Assembly (NCBI GenBank): GCA_006538405.1
Contig: BJKQ01000002.1
Span: 2,418,001-2,482,000, forward strand
Direction of reading: 5' to 3'
DNA length: 64,000 bases
Source: Hansfordia pulvinata
Taxonomy: Eukaryota > Ascomycota > Sordariomycetes > Xylariales
The first letter of the stretch is position 1; the number at the start of each line of letters is the position of its first letter. A program made the translations under genes and the position numbers. Below are positions 34,650 through 45,456 of the stretch, in pieces. Under the pieces are notes generated by a model. It worked only from the letters and a program-made list of their open reading frames with translations. It was not told where the DNA came from and ran no database searches.

Positions 34650-37284
34650 TCGCCAAGCTCGCCAAGCTCATCCTCCTGCATCCGCGACCGCTTCGCTGCC
34701 GGCCACGTTGGCACCCGATCGCCAAGACGCCCATCCCCATCCTCCGGCTCCCAGGGCCTCTTCTCGACTTCGACTGCCGGCCATGCTGCCCGTCGATCCG
34801 ATTCGTCACCCGTCCTCACCAGCTCGATCGGCAGGCTGCGTCGCTGGCGGCTGCCTCGTCCGTTTCCTCTTGACAGGCACCACCACGCTTCCTCTTCTCC
34901 CGCATCGCCACCGCCGCGCCGCTTCGGTCCCACCCCGCTCCTCGGCGCGTTTCGGTTGCCACGCTCCTCGCACGCACGCAGCACCTCGCTGCCAGCCTCT
35001 CTCCGGCCCTCCGCCGCCCCGCAGCTTTCCAGCCGGTGGCGTTGGAACTTGCGCGCCCCCAGCCTGGGCCCCGTGGGACCCGCCAGCTCCGCAGAATCGA
35101 CCGTCTCTCCCTCATCGTCGTCGTCGTCAGCGTCATCAGCGTTGGCGTCAGCACCAGCGTCGGCATCTTCCAGAATGTCGTTCATGGCCCCCGTCGATGG
35201 CCGTTGCCGCCTCTTCGTAGATCTGTCTGATCGCCGCTTTCTGGCTGGCGTCGCAGTGACCCATTCTCCAATCGTGTCTTCCCACTTGAACCCCAGGAAG
35301 AGGCTCTGGACATCCGTGGCCGCATCGCCATCCGCCTGCCCCAGTGTCCTTGAGCCCAGCTGCTCCGCGTAGATCAGGTCTTTGACATTGTTGGTTTGCT
35401 GCGCCAGCAGGAACGCCGTGGCCGCCTTCATCGTGCCCAGCACTTGCGGCCTCAACCCGAGAGACTCCAGCCGGTCAAACTGGAGCTCTAGGCTGTCGTT
35501 GGGCGGCAGCCCCATGCCGCGGCTCCAATACCGCGCTGTATTAGAAATAAGTGTGGTGATGCTCTCGTAATGCTGCCTTGATCGAAGTCTGCCGGGGCCG
35601 CTGCTGCTATGCTGGCCTGATATTCGCTCCAAGCCGTTTCTTAGCCGCTCCGATGCTACTCTGCTCCCCTCCTTGTTCGATGACAGGAATAGAGCTAGGT
35701 CCAGTTGGAGAACAGCCATTGCTGCACGCTTCGACCGCTCTTGGGACAGCACAGCTATGCAGTTGTTCAGCACGTGGCGAATGCGCTGCCCAATGCTGTA
35801 AGCCGCCTGCATATTCTGCATTGCAATGTCCTCGGCCGCCAGCTCCGTTGTACCAAGGAGACCCATTGCCGTCAATATCGCGAGAGCTCCAGTGAGTGCT
35901 TGTTGTCCGGGCATCGACCACTCCTTGGCAGGCTCTCGAGTTGTTGGGAGGAGCCGGGCCGTCGACTGCCACTGGCTTCCAAGTGACCGAACCGCCGCTG
36001 TGAGGAACTCGACAGAGGCATCAGCAGCCCTGCTGCTGGAAAGGCCCTTCACGGATGCCTCCCAGACTTGCTCCATCTCCCGAGTGGCTAGCCATTCTGG
36101 TGGCAGGTGGTTTTCGGCCAGCAGCGACGCAAACTGTCGCAGCATGAACGCCTCGAGCCCTACGCGCCCGCTCAAAGACACCATGTACGACAGCGGGCGT
36201 GTCTCCTCGATCTGCGCGAAGGAGGTGTCCACGGCTTCAGGCGGGGGGTGTTTGCGCCAGACCATGGCAGACACGATGTCCACGGCCTCTGACGGCGCAT
36301 TCAGTACAGCACAGAGGTCCGCAAGCAACGCCGCAAAGTCATGGTCGAAAATGCCGTCCACGACTGCGTGTTTGACTGCTTCCATCGCATCGGCCCGGGC
36401 CACGACTCTCAGGTGCTTCCAACCTTGATGGGCACCGAATGCTTCGAGCTCGGAATATATCTCGGTGGATGTGTCGATGCCGTCCACGGCGAGCACTGTC
36501 CCTTCCTCCTCGGCCTCCCATCGTTTCCACTCCTCCAGACCTGCCACGTACCGAGGCACGGTGCGCAGGCACATGTCCAGGAGGGACCGGGGCCCTCGTT
36601 GCTGCCGTAAAGGCTCGCGGGTGGACGTCAATATGGTCTCCAGGGCCCTGTACACGCCCTCGTAGTCGCCGTGCCGCCCCGGCGAGAGGCCCGCCCTCAT
36701 CTTCTCGAGGCGGTCATCAAGCTGTTTCTGGCGCGCGGACCTCTTGGCCGCTCGATTGGGCGCATCGGCGACATCGTTGGTGTCGCCGGGTGGAGCGCTG
36801 GCTCTGCCGCCGCCGCCGCCGCTCTGGAGGGGTGATGACAAGAGAGCGCCTCGCGCCCGCTTCAGCCACGGCGTCGCAGCGGGAATGTCCCCTGGCAGCG
36901 CGGGGCAGAGCGCCTTTGCTGGGGCGCGCCCGAGACGCTGGCGGGAGGCTCACCTGCCGAGGCAAGTTCGCTTTTCTGCGATGCCGGGATGTGCCTTCGC
37001 CTCGAGTATGTCTTGTTGAGTTTCTTCCTGGGCAGGAGCCAATCGCAGTCGGAATTGCGTTTCTTCTCCCCCGCCCGACCGGCGCTCTCACGACACGGCT
37101 CCGAGGCAGCTGCCGGGGCTTTCCTCAACGAGGCCAAGCGGGAAAAGAGAGGTCTCAGTATCCTCTGGCAGCGGGAGGTGGTCCATGGTTGAGGGAGATC
37201 TTTGAGTCTGACTGCTCTCTGCGCAGGACGGACCGGATGGTTGCTGGGTGTCCTGGGCTGAGGAGCCTCCAGGCGGCCCGTCAT
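34442..37284 (-). CDS. Unrecognised large protein with polyglutamine tract and basic C-terminus
   Basis: I do not recognise this protein. Exon 1 (36954-37284) starts MTGRLEAPQPRTPSNHP and carries a basic region with DCDWLLPRKKLNKTYSRRR before a strong GTGAGC donor. Exon 2 runs to the stop at 34442. Its first ATG is internal, so an upstream exon is needed. The acceptor is uncertain; a phase-compatible AG at 36802-36803 would give about 896 residues. The centre is a mostly helical, non-repetitive domain (roughly residues 150-640). After it come a basic patch (ARKRRSDRSTKRRQRP), an acidic Asp/Glu run, a Gly/Arg-rich part, 14 Gln (34604-34645) and a Lys/Arg-rich tail with SSATILMSQLC. Charge pattern and NLS-like clusters suggest a nuclear protein; that is inference. 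Confidence 0.72.
34604..34645 (-). repeat. Polyglutamine-coding (CAG/CAA)14 tract
   Basis: Ten CAG and then four CAA codons, read on the minus strand, inside the unrecognised protein. The CAA end makes the array partly interrupted. Confidence 0.88.
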
Positions 37285-39327
37285 GATAACACTGCTGGTG
37301 AAGCTATACCGAAAATGCAAGATAGTGGTCGCAGCTGGGGTGGTTACTTGCACATATCCAAACTCTGCCTGATGATAAGGTAGGAGAGCTATCGGAAGCT
37401 CAGCATGATGACGGATCTATGTAGACATGCCTTGCGCTGTCGAATGTTGGCACTAGAGATGCTGCAGAAGACCGGTGAAAGTGAGCCAAAAGTTGTGGCA
37501 ATAGCTATCTTGACTCGGGGTTGGTAGGTAGCAGATGGAGCCCCAATGTGCGTCGCCGTGTGTGCGTCCCGCCAGATGGTCGCGACGCGCGCGTACGAGT
37601 AAGCAGACAACGAGACGGGACTGGTGTGGTGAAAGCGAACGAATGTTTACTTGGTTGCCTATTTCGTGCTAGCTTTGTTTGGCTTCTGACGCAGGGGCAC
37701 CAGACGGCAGCAGCAATTGATTGACGCCGGTTCAAGCTTCTCGTCTAATGCATGTGATCTAATGAGTATTGTGTTCTTGATGCATATTTGCTGATAAGTG
37801 CACACCAAACGTCCTGGGGCAGTCAACATTTTCGATACATACATGTACTCGTATTGTCATCAACCTCAACTTCCAGCACCGGGTGACTCACGGCACCAGA
37901 CATCATATATATACGACCTCTCACCAACATCATCGTAATCTTATGCGAAAGAGCCCGTGCCTACATGTATCTCACACTCTTGCATATGAGTAAACCTGGC
38001 ATGAACAGGCGTTGCATATTCGCTCACCACCCCATCGCCATGCATTTGTGCTCGTACCTTGACCTACCTACATGTACCTGTATTGTGCGGACCACCCCGT
38101 ACTCGTAAGGTACATATGCTGTAAATCTACATGTACATAATAAGTGAACTGACCACCTGGAGGTAGATGTGTACAGAGCAGAAGAAAAGCGGCATGAAGC
38201 AGGGACCCAATGCGAAGCTCTGCAGATACATGAACGTAATGTCGGCTGCGTGCCCCTCCGCCCGGGACTTGTCGCGTGCTCTCCCGGGTCCTCCAGCGGA
38301 CCGGGCGGCAGCTGGAGCGCTGGAGATTGCCGGGTACTCTCGGGTAATAATTTTCAATGCCTGTGCACCCGACCCAACTACATGTATGATGTAGGTAGCT
38401 GGTAGGCGGAACACGCTCGCAGGCCCCCCGTCATGGACCCTGCGGAGCACCCGGCCAAGAGGGTCAGAGGACCAAAAAAAATTGAGAATTAAAAAAAAAA
38501 ACATCGCCCAATACTCGCCTACGTCGCCCTCACTCAGTAGCCACAGCCGACAGGGGCAAGACAAGGAAAGGGGGGGAACCCCAGGACCAAGGGTCGAATC
38601 GACGTCAACACGGCAATTGATGTGCATCTGGACTGACTGGCCATGTCCCTGTTACCCGTCCCATACTTACCTACGTACCTTGCCGAACCGTACAATACAA
38701 TACCCGTACAGTACGAGGCATGGAATACAAGGTTCGGCGGTCAAGGTGCAGGTGAAGATCGGGTACTTCAGGTCCATACACTCGTAGGCCCAATAGTACT
38801 CGTACGTAGTGGGCATTCGCGGTGCAGTGGACGTCCACCTGGTTGCTCGTCGTGCCTGCCTCCATAGCTGCAGCCGTAAGATCGCCCGCAGCAGAGGGCA
38901 GGTACAGACTCTCTCTCGCAGACGGTGTGAAAATTCCATCCCCAGCCCGCATCAACACCTCTCGAACCCTCTATCACGACCCTCACCCTGCTCCCTCGAC
39001 CCTCCCCGTGAGCACAACGCCGCCTACCTTTCCCACGACGTGATTTGCAGGCCCAATCCCCCCCTTGCCGTACTCTTTAATCTATACCGTACATATATAT
39101 ACACTGCCCGCCTCCTTTCCTTCTCGCCCCAGCTAAGACAAAGCTAGCTTCCCTTGGGCTGCCGTCGATTTTTCTTCCCGGTTGCTGCGGCCTTTCCAAG
39201 CGCCGTCTTTTCTTCACCAACAATTGACCCGACGGCAACGTTCTCGTTCGCCCCGCGAGCCCCGCGCCCCTCGACTCGCCCGTTCCCCGAGCCCAGCTGT
39301 GAGAATAGGCCAGACATCGCCGCAACC
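37285..39327. other. Divergent spacer between the polyQ gene and CLU1
   Basis: No supported gene. It carries many TACATGTACC and TACTCGTA motifs (37840-38110, 38390, 38660-38810). A TATA-like ATATATATA lies at about 39092-39101, roughly 235 nt before the CLU1 start, followed by a pyrimidine-rich leader. Both flanking genes are probably driven from here. Confidence 0.5.
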
Positions 39328-42300
39328 ATGGCAGACAAGCCCGAGCCCACCGACAAGCCCGTCTCCGGCCAGCAGCCCGCTGCCGCAGACGATGCCGCCG
39401 CCGACGACAATGCTCAGGTCGCCCAGTCCCAGGAGGACGACGCTGACCAAGCCGGTGAAGGTATGACCCCAAAGCCCCCCTGCCCGGGCCTTGCCGGCCC
39501 TCTCGAACTGCATTCCAGACTGCCGCCGCCGCGTTGGACCTGCCTGCTGACCCCGCCACCAGCTCTCTACCCCTTGACCATTGTGCTCCCCAACGAGCCC
39601 AAACAGATTCATGTCATGGTCTCGCCTCAGGAGCAGATCCATGAGCTTCGACAGTCCATCATTGAGCTGCCCGCCGCTTTCCAATACTCCTGCTTCCACC
39701 TTGAACACGCTGGCGAACGTATCAACGACTTTGTCCAGGTCTCCGACGTCGAGGGCCTCGGCCCCGAGTCCGAGATCAAGCTGGTCGAGGACCCCTACAA
39801 CGAGAAAGAGGCCAGGATACATGTCATCCGAGTCCGCGACCTTGTCGGCGCCGCCGGTGACCGCACCGACACCCTGCACGGTATCCTCCCCGGCATCTCC
39901 CTCTTTGACACCGTCACCACCGAGTCCAAGGATCTCGACAACGCGCAAGCCAGCGCCTTCGAGTTCAACGGGCCGGCTACCCTTTCCACAATTCTTCCCA
40001 AGGAAGAGGAGCCTGCGCCCAAGACTGTCAAATCCGTGTCCCTGTCTCCCTGGAACCCTCCCCCCTACCACCTGAGACAGAAGGGACACTTGCTGTATCT
40101 GCTCGTCACCACCAACGAAGGAGAGCAGCACCAGATCACCTCCCACGTTGGCGGCTTCTACGTCAACAAATGTTCCAACACCAAGTTCGACCCCGCTCCC
40201 CGGGCAGCGCCCAAGGGCCATGCCGCCCACTCCCTGCTGGCTCTCCTCGGCGACATCTCGCCCTCTTTCAATGAGTCTTTCCAACAATTGCTTGAGCACA
40301 ACAACCAGAAGGACCCCCTGGCCACGTTCCAGATGACCAACGCGGTTCCCGCCGCGCCCTGGGTCGTTCCTTCGCAGTCTTCAGCTCTGTGCGCTCACAA
40401 CCCCGACATTACCAGGACACAAGAGGGCTACCTGATCGCTGGTGTCGACAACACCGACACTCTGCGCGACTGGAACGAGGAATTCCAGTCCGCTCGCGAG
40501 CTTCCCAAAGAGACTATCCAGGACCGTGTCTTCCGCGAGCGATTCATCTCCAAGCTCTTTGCTGACTACGCCGATGCGGCTGCCAGGGGTGCCATCATGG
40601 TTGCCCGGGGCGAGGTGACCCCCTTGAACCCGACAGAGGGCCGCGACGCACAGATTTTTGTCTACAACAACGTCTTTTTCTCCTTCGGTGCTGACGGTGT
40701 CGGCACTTTCACGTCGGAGGGCGGAGATGACGCCGCGAGGGTTGCTACCGGCAAGGACGTCAACGGTGTCCGCGTCGTCAACCAGCTGGACATCGATGGT
40801 CTTTACAGTCCTGCCACCATTGTGGTTGACTATCTTGGAAAGCGCATTGTTGGCCAGACTGTTGTGCCTGGCATCTTCAAGCAGAGAGACCCTGGCGAGA
40901 ACTCGATTGACTACGGTGCCGTTGAGGGCAAAGAGATTGTCGCTGCTGATGAGCGCTTCGTGCCCACTTTCGAGAAGCTGTCCAAGGCTCTGAGGGTCAA
41001 GAAGCATGCCGTTTGGGACAAGGACGGCAAGCGCTTTGACCTCGAAGGCAGCGTGGAGACCAAGGGCTTGATGGGTACCGATGGACGGAAATACGTGCTG
41101 GACCTCTACCGCATTACGCCGCTTGATATTCTGTGGCTGGAAGAGAACAATGCGACTGAGGCCGACCTCGAGGAATCCGACTACCCCCACCGCATGACGG
41201 TGCTGCGCCTCGAGTTGATCGAGGCCATGAGGACCCAGAAGTGGGCAGAGTGGGTCAACGCCGAGGTCGCTCGCTTGAAGGAGAACAGCGCATCCAAGGC
41301 CAAGACTGAGGAAGGCAAGGCTTTGGAGAACGGCGACAAGGAGACCAAGGATGAAGACAAGAAGGACGAAGACAAGTCGGAGGAGAAGGCCGACGCCGAC
41401 GCCGATGCCGACGCTGAGGCTGCCGGTCGTATCGACACCAACAACTTCCACTTTGCTCTGAACCCTGACGCATTCAGCGGTCAGGTTCCCCAGACTGACG
41501 AGGAGAAGAAGGAGATGGCCGCCGACGAGGAGGATGTTCGCAATGCATGCAAATATCTGCGCGACTCTGCCATTCCCGACTTCGTTAACGACGTCAAGTC
41601 GTCCGACTTGCCGTTCCCCACCGACGGCCAGTCGCTGACGCGCATGTTGCACAAGCGCGGCATCAACATGCGGTACCTCGGCAAGATCATCTCTCAGTGC
41701 GAAGGCCCTCGCTTGCTGCGTCTGCGTGCGCTGTGTGTGCAGGAGATGGTCTCGAGAGGCTTCAAGCACGTCTCGGCCAAGTATCTGAAGCACCTCCCTC
41801 TCCCCCTCACTTCCGCTTGCATCGCGCACCTCCTCAACTGCCTCCTGGGATTCGACTTCAACAGCAAGCCCATTGCGGACATCGACCCGTCCCTCAAGGC
41901 CCTGTACCCTGAGGCCGACCTGGAGTTCACCAAGCTCACGCCCGAGTCTCTCCGGATTGACATCGAGGACCAAGTCAACTGCCGCTTCCAATTCGAACTG
42001 GAGGACGACTGGTACACCCAGATCAAGCACCTGCAGCTGCTCCGTGAAGTGTCTCTGAAGCTTGGTCTTCAGCTTCAGACCAAGGAGTTCCAATTCGCTG
42101 GCGAGGCTCCTGGTGTCAACGGCGAGAAGCCCAACGGCACTGTCGCTGCCCCTACTAACGGAGCCAACGGCCACACGAACGGCGAGTCGAGCAGCAAGAA
42201 GAAGAAGAAGAGCAACAAGGCTCGGGAAGCCTCACCTTCCAAGGCAGTCCCTGCTGGGCCTCCGTGCACCTTCTGCGCTGACGACGTTGTCAATGTCGTC

Positions 42301-43311
42301 CCAATCATCAAGGATTCGGCGCCTAAGAGCTCCATCTCCGAGGAGGCATTGGAGGGTGGCCGCCACTCTATCATGCAAAACAACAGAAAGATTGGTCAGG
42401 AACTTCTCCTCGAGTCCTTGACCCTCCACGAGCAGATATACGGCATCCTCCACCCCGAGGTTGCCAGGGCTTACTCGAGCTTGTCGCAGATCTACTACCA
42501 GCTCGACGAGAAGGAGGCAGCTGTCGACCTGGCTCGCAAGGCGGTTATCGTGGCGGAGCGCACACTCGGTGTCGACTCTGCCGAGACGCTCCTCTACTAC
42601 CTCAACTTGAGCTTGTACGTGCATGGCTCTGGTGACAGCAAGTCGGCTCTCGCCTACGTCAAGCACGCACTCAACCTCTGGAAGGTGATCTACGGCGCCG
42701 ACCACCCCGACTCCATCACCACCCTTAACAACGCCGCCGTCATGCTGCAACACATGCAGGCCTACCACGAATCGCGCACATGGTTCGAGGAGGCTCTCGG
42801 CGTCTGCGAGCGCGTGATGGGTGAGCAGTCGCTGAGCTCTGCCAGCCTTCTGTTCCAGCTGTCGCAGGCCCTTGCGTTGGACAGCGACTCCAAGGGCGCT
42901 CTGGTCAGAATGCGCGAGTGCTACAACATCTTCCTCAAGGAGCTTGGCGCGGAGAACAACAACACCAAGGAGGCTGAGACGTGGCTGGAGCAGCTGACGC
43001 AGAACGCCGTCGCCATTGCCAAGCGCGACAAGGACGCCCAGGCCCGACGCCTCCGCGCGGGCATTAGGTTCCCCCCGCGCAATGTCGCCCTGGGCGGCGG
43101 TGTTCCTGCGTCGACGTCGGCGACGTCGCAGGCGCCGCCCCAGCCCAAGACGGGCAAGCCCGGCGTCGACTCGCGCAGCATCGACGACTTGATGAAGTAC
43201 ATTGAGGGCAGCGGGTCTCAGAAGAGCAGCAGCAGCAGCAGCAACCCTAAGAAGCGCGCTGGCCGCGGCGGCGCCGCTCCCAAGGCTCGCGCCGGCGCCG
43301 GCCTGTCTTGA
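39328..43311 (+). CDS. Clustered mitochondria protein (CLU1/TIF31 homologue)
   Basis: 1293-aa cytosolic protein needed for normal mitochondrial distribution; the yeast protein also associates with eIF3 and mRNAs. Two exons, 39328-39460 and 39563-43311. Start ATG has CAACCATGGCA context. After an acidic Ala-rich N-terminus comes the ubiquitin-like N domain (LYPLTIVLPNEPKQIHV). The CLU domain covers about 345-590 (DWNEEFQSARELP; DIDGLYSPATIVVDYLGKRI). Then an acidic Lys/Glu/Asp linker (about 635-670), a central helical part ending in a CTFCADD stretch near residue 945, TPR repeats at about 990-1190 (HPEVARAYSSLSQIYYQL; YGADHPDSITTLNNAA) and a Ser/basic tail. The 102-nt intron has no stop and keeps frame. 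Confidence 0.95.
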   Translation: MADKPEPTDKPVSGQQPAAADDAAADDNAQVAQSQEDDADQAGEGMTPKPPCPGLAGPLELHSRLPPPRWTCLLTPPPALYPLTIVLPNEPKQIHVMVSPQEQIHELRQSIIELPAAFQYSCFHLEHAGERINDFVQVSDVEGLGPESEIKLVEDPYNEKEARIHVIRVRDLVGAAGDRTDTLHGILPGISLFDTVTTESKDLDNAQASAFEFNGPATLSTILPKEEEPAPKTVKSVSLSPWNPPPYHLRQKGHLLYLLVTTNEGEQHQITSHVGGFYVNKCSNTKFDPAPRAAPKGHAAHSLLALLGDISPSFNESFQQLLEHNNQKDPLATFQMTNAVPAAPWVVPSQSSALCAHNPDITRTQEGYLIAGVDNTDTLRDWNEEFQSARELPKETIQDRVFRERFISKLFADYADAAARGAIMVARGEVTPLNPTEGRDAQIFVYNNVFFSFGADGVGTFTSEGGDDAARVATGKDVNGVRVVNQLDIDGLYSPATIVVDYLGKRIVGQTVVPGIFKQRDPGENSIDYGAVEGKEIVAADERFVPTFEKLSKALRVKKHAVWDKDGKRFDLEGSVETKGLMGTDGRKYVLDLYRITPLDILWLEENNATEADLEESDYPHRMTVLRLELIEAMRTQKWAEWVNAEVARLKENSASKAKTEEGKALENGDKETKDEDKKDEDKSEEKADADADADAEAAGRIDTNNFHFALNPDAFSGQVPQTDEEKKEMAADEEDVRNACKYLRDSAIPDFVNDVKSSDLPFPTDGQSLTRMLHKRGINMRYLGKIISQCEGPRLLRLRALCVQEMVSRGFKHVSAKYLKHLPLPLTSACIAHLLNCLLGFDFNSKPIADIDPSLKALYPEADLEFTKLTPESLRIDIEDQVNCRFQFELEDDWYTQIKHLQLLREVSLKLGLQLQTKEFQFAGEAPGVNGEKPNGTVAAPTNGANGHTNGESSSKKKKKSNKAREASPSKAVPAGPPCTFCADDVVNVVPIIKDSAPKSSISEEALEGGRHSIMQNNRKIGQELLLESLTLHEQIYGILHPEVARAYSSLSQIYYQLDEKEAAVDLARKAVIVAERTLGVDSAETLLYYLNLSLYVHGSGDSKSALAYVKHALNLWKVIYGADHPDSITTLNNAAVMLQHMQAYHESRTWFEEALGVCERVMGEQSLSSASLLFQLSQALALDSDSKGALVRMRECYNIFLKELGAENNNTKEAETWLEQLTQNAVAIAKRDKDAQARRLRAGIRFPPRNVALGGGVPASTSATSQAPPQPKTGKPGVDSRSIDDLMKYIEGSGSQKSSSSSSNPKKRAGRGGAAPKARAGAGLS

Positions 43312-44212
43312 TTGTCACCCCATCGAATCAAACCCTGACGTCTTTTCTTGGTTTGGGGGCTGGATAGCACGAGAGGGCGGAACGGTTCCAGAGCCGCCCG
43401 CTCCATCGCTTTTTGGGACACGCTCAAGCCCCCCCCCCCCCGGCGGCGAGGCTGTTGGCTACAAGGCAAACACCGGCGTCATTGAATCGAGTCCAGCATT
43501 TTCACAAGGTGCAGGTGGGGGAGTTGGTTTTATTTGGCTCATGATTGGACCTTTGGTTTGTTCCGAGGCCGGCCCAGCGACGCAGGTGCGTCGTTCAGCG
43601 AAGGCGGAGCGGCTGGTTCTTTCTTTCGAATCCCGAGGCATCAAAAATGGAGTAGGCAGGGTGGTGTGGGGGATACACAAAATTTCAGAAAAGGGGCATT
43701 TCGTGGCGTACGTGATTGAAGAAGGGCACCAAAAAAAGGCACAACTCGTCTCATCATCATCATCATCATCATCATATTTACCACATAGAATCATACATCT
43801 TTCCACTCTTCAGCCAAGGCTGTCCGTCTCTGCGGTTTGATCAACCCTTGGACCGCTTTGCCTCAGCACTGGTGCCGTAACAGGCACGCGGAGGGCTGAG
43901 GCCTGAATGGAGATCAGACACGAGACTGAAGGCGGAGCGCTCACACAATCCATCTCAAGTCCATGCCCGAGTCAAGTGTCGCCTTCAACAGCACCAGGCC
44001 GGTTTCTGGGTTGCTCCACATGCTGGCAAGGCAGTGGTGATACATTTTCCATATTCTTGTTCCCGAGTCTTCATTCAACACATACCAGCTGCATCTACTT
44101 CAGTCTGGGTATTGATTTATGGTGAAAACTGGCCTTCTATACAGGTAATACATCTCCCTCGGCCATGTATACTAGCAAGAGTCCTCGGTGCCCTCAGTGT
44201 CTCGGCTTCGAT
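43312..44212. other. Convergent 3' spacer
   Basis: No supported gene. It contains a 13-base C run at 43429-43441 and a CAT repeat at about 43752-43775. The bases following 43312 are presumably the CLU1 3' UTR, and those before 44213 the methyltransferase 3' UTR. Confidence 0.55.
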
Positions 44213-45456
44213 TCAGTTGGCATGTGCTAATCGCATGCTGAAGGCCAGCAACATGGGAAATTGCTGGAAGTTGTGGTAGGATTGGATTTGTTGCGAGTCC
44301 TTCTCCCCGGAAAAACCAGGCTCGCGCAGAGCTTCCAGCACAAACCCCTTGCTGAAGAAGGTTCCAAGGAGGGCTTCAAGAGGCCGGTGGTACAGGTCCT
44401 GTTATCGTGCAGACGGGCGTGTAAGTGACTGCAAATCGACACGGGCACGCGCTGTGCATGCTCTGCGGACATGTTGGGGACCTCGAGGTAGTAAAGACTG
44501 TGTTCTGCCACCCAAGACGACGGGAAAGCGAGAAGACTTACAAATGGGTCCGATTGACCACGTAGGGCCTCGCTTTTCACCGTGTGAATTTCAAGATAGC
44601 GGCGAATCTTGATGAAATGATGGATCTCCTGTTTGCCGGTTTTGTCGTCCTCATAGATCTCCATCATACGATGACCTGCTGGTTTGGAAAAGGCTGGATG
44701 GAGGTCCACGACGACGACTCTGCACCGTTCCAGGTAATTAGCCATAGTTTTCTCGTCTCTTTCCTGTCTGCTTGCTGTCGCCTCTGGGGTGGGAGTGTCT
44801 GTGTGCGTCTGCGCGTGTCTTGAAGACGGCGTGGGGAGCTGCGACAAACCTTCCTCTCTGACTAAGGAGCTTGGAGAGCACGTTTGCAAGTGGGCTCAAA
44901 TCTCGCAGGTGCTTGAGAGTCATGCTGATGTTGATAACATCAAATTCGCTAGCGGGGTGCGGAATAGACAGTTAGCTGGGCAGTCTCTTGGACATTTGGG
45001 CAAGCAAGCTGTCGCCAATGCGCAGGTCTCGGCTGATGCGCGTGCGGGCTGCTGCAATGAGACTCACTTGGGGTGCTGCGCAGCGAATTGGTCCAGCGCG
45101 CCGGCGTCGACGAGGTTGAGGACGCCGAGGGCGATCTTGCCCGCGAGGTCAGGGTGCTTGTCGACGCGCTGCTTGGCGGCGTCGAGCATGCGAACCGAGC
45201 CATCGTTGGCGGTGACGGTTGCGCCGTCACGAGCAAACTCGACGGCGATGAGAGCGCTGCCGGTGCCGAGGTCGAGGACGCGGTCGCCGCCGGACACTGG
45301 GGCCAAGTCGCGAATGGTGGGGATGATCAGTTCCGTGTACATGTCGGTGCCGTCGCCGAACTTGTCATTGTAGAAGTCGGCCTGCTTATCCCACTCGTTG
45401 ATGGAGTCCATGTTGGAGGTTTGGTCGTGGTTGATGAAGATGCTTTCTTGCGCCAT
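44213..45456 (-). CDS. Class I SAM-dependent methyltransferase, four exons
   Basis: 283-aa methyltransferase with a Rossmann fold; substrate unknown. Exons in transcript order: 45068-45456, 44850-44948, 44542-44719, 44213-44398. Introns are 119, 130 and 143 nt, all GT..AG, and phases join cleanly. SAM motif I is VLDLGTGSALIAVEFA at about 60-75, followed by VTANDGSVRML for the acidic-loop region. NEFDVINISMTLKHL and GRVVVVDLHPAFSKP, which span splice junctions, give the expected beta4 and beta5 strands. The last exon (DLYHRPLEALLGTFFSKGF through RLAHAN) resembles small-molecule methyltransferases with a C-terminal lid. Start MAQESIFINHDQ is the only ATG in frame before motif I with suitable length. 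Confidence 0.87.

Noticed and set aside
40381..42174. 597-codon minus-strand frame inside CLU1
   Set aside because: It is the antisense shadow of the strongly conserved CLU1 frame, caused by its codon bias.
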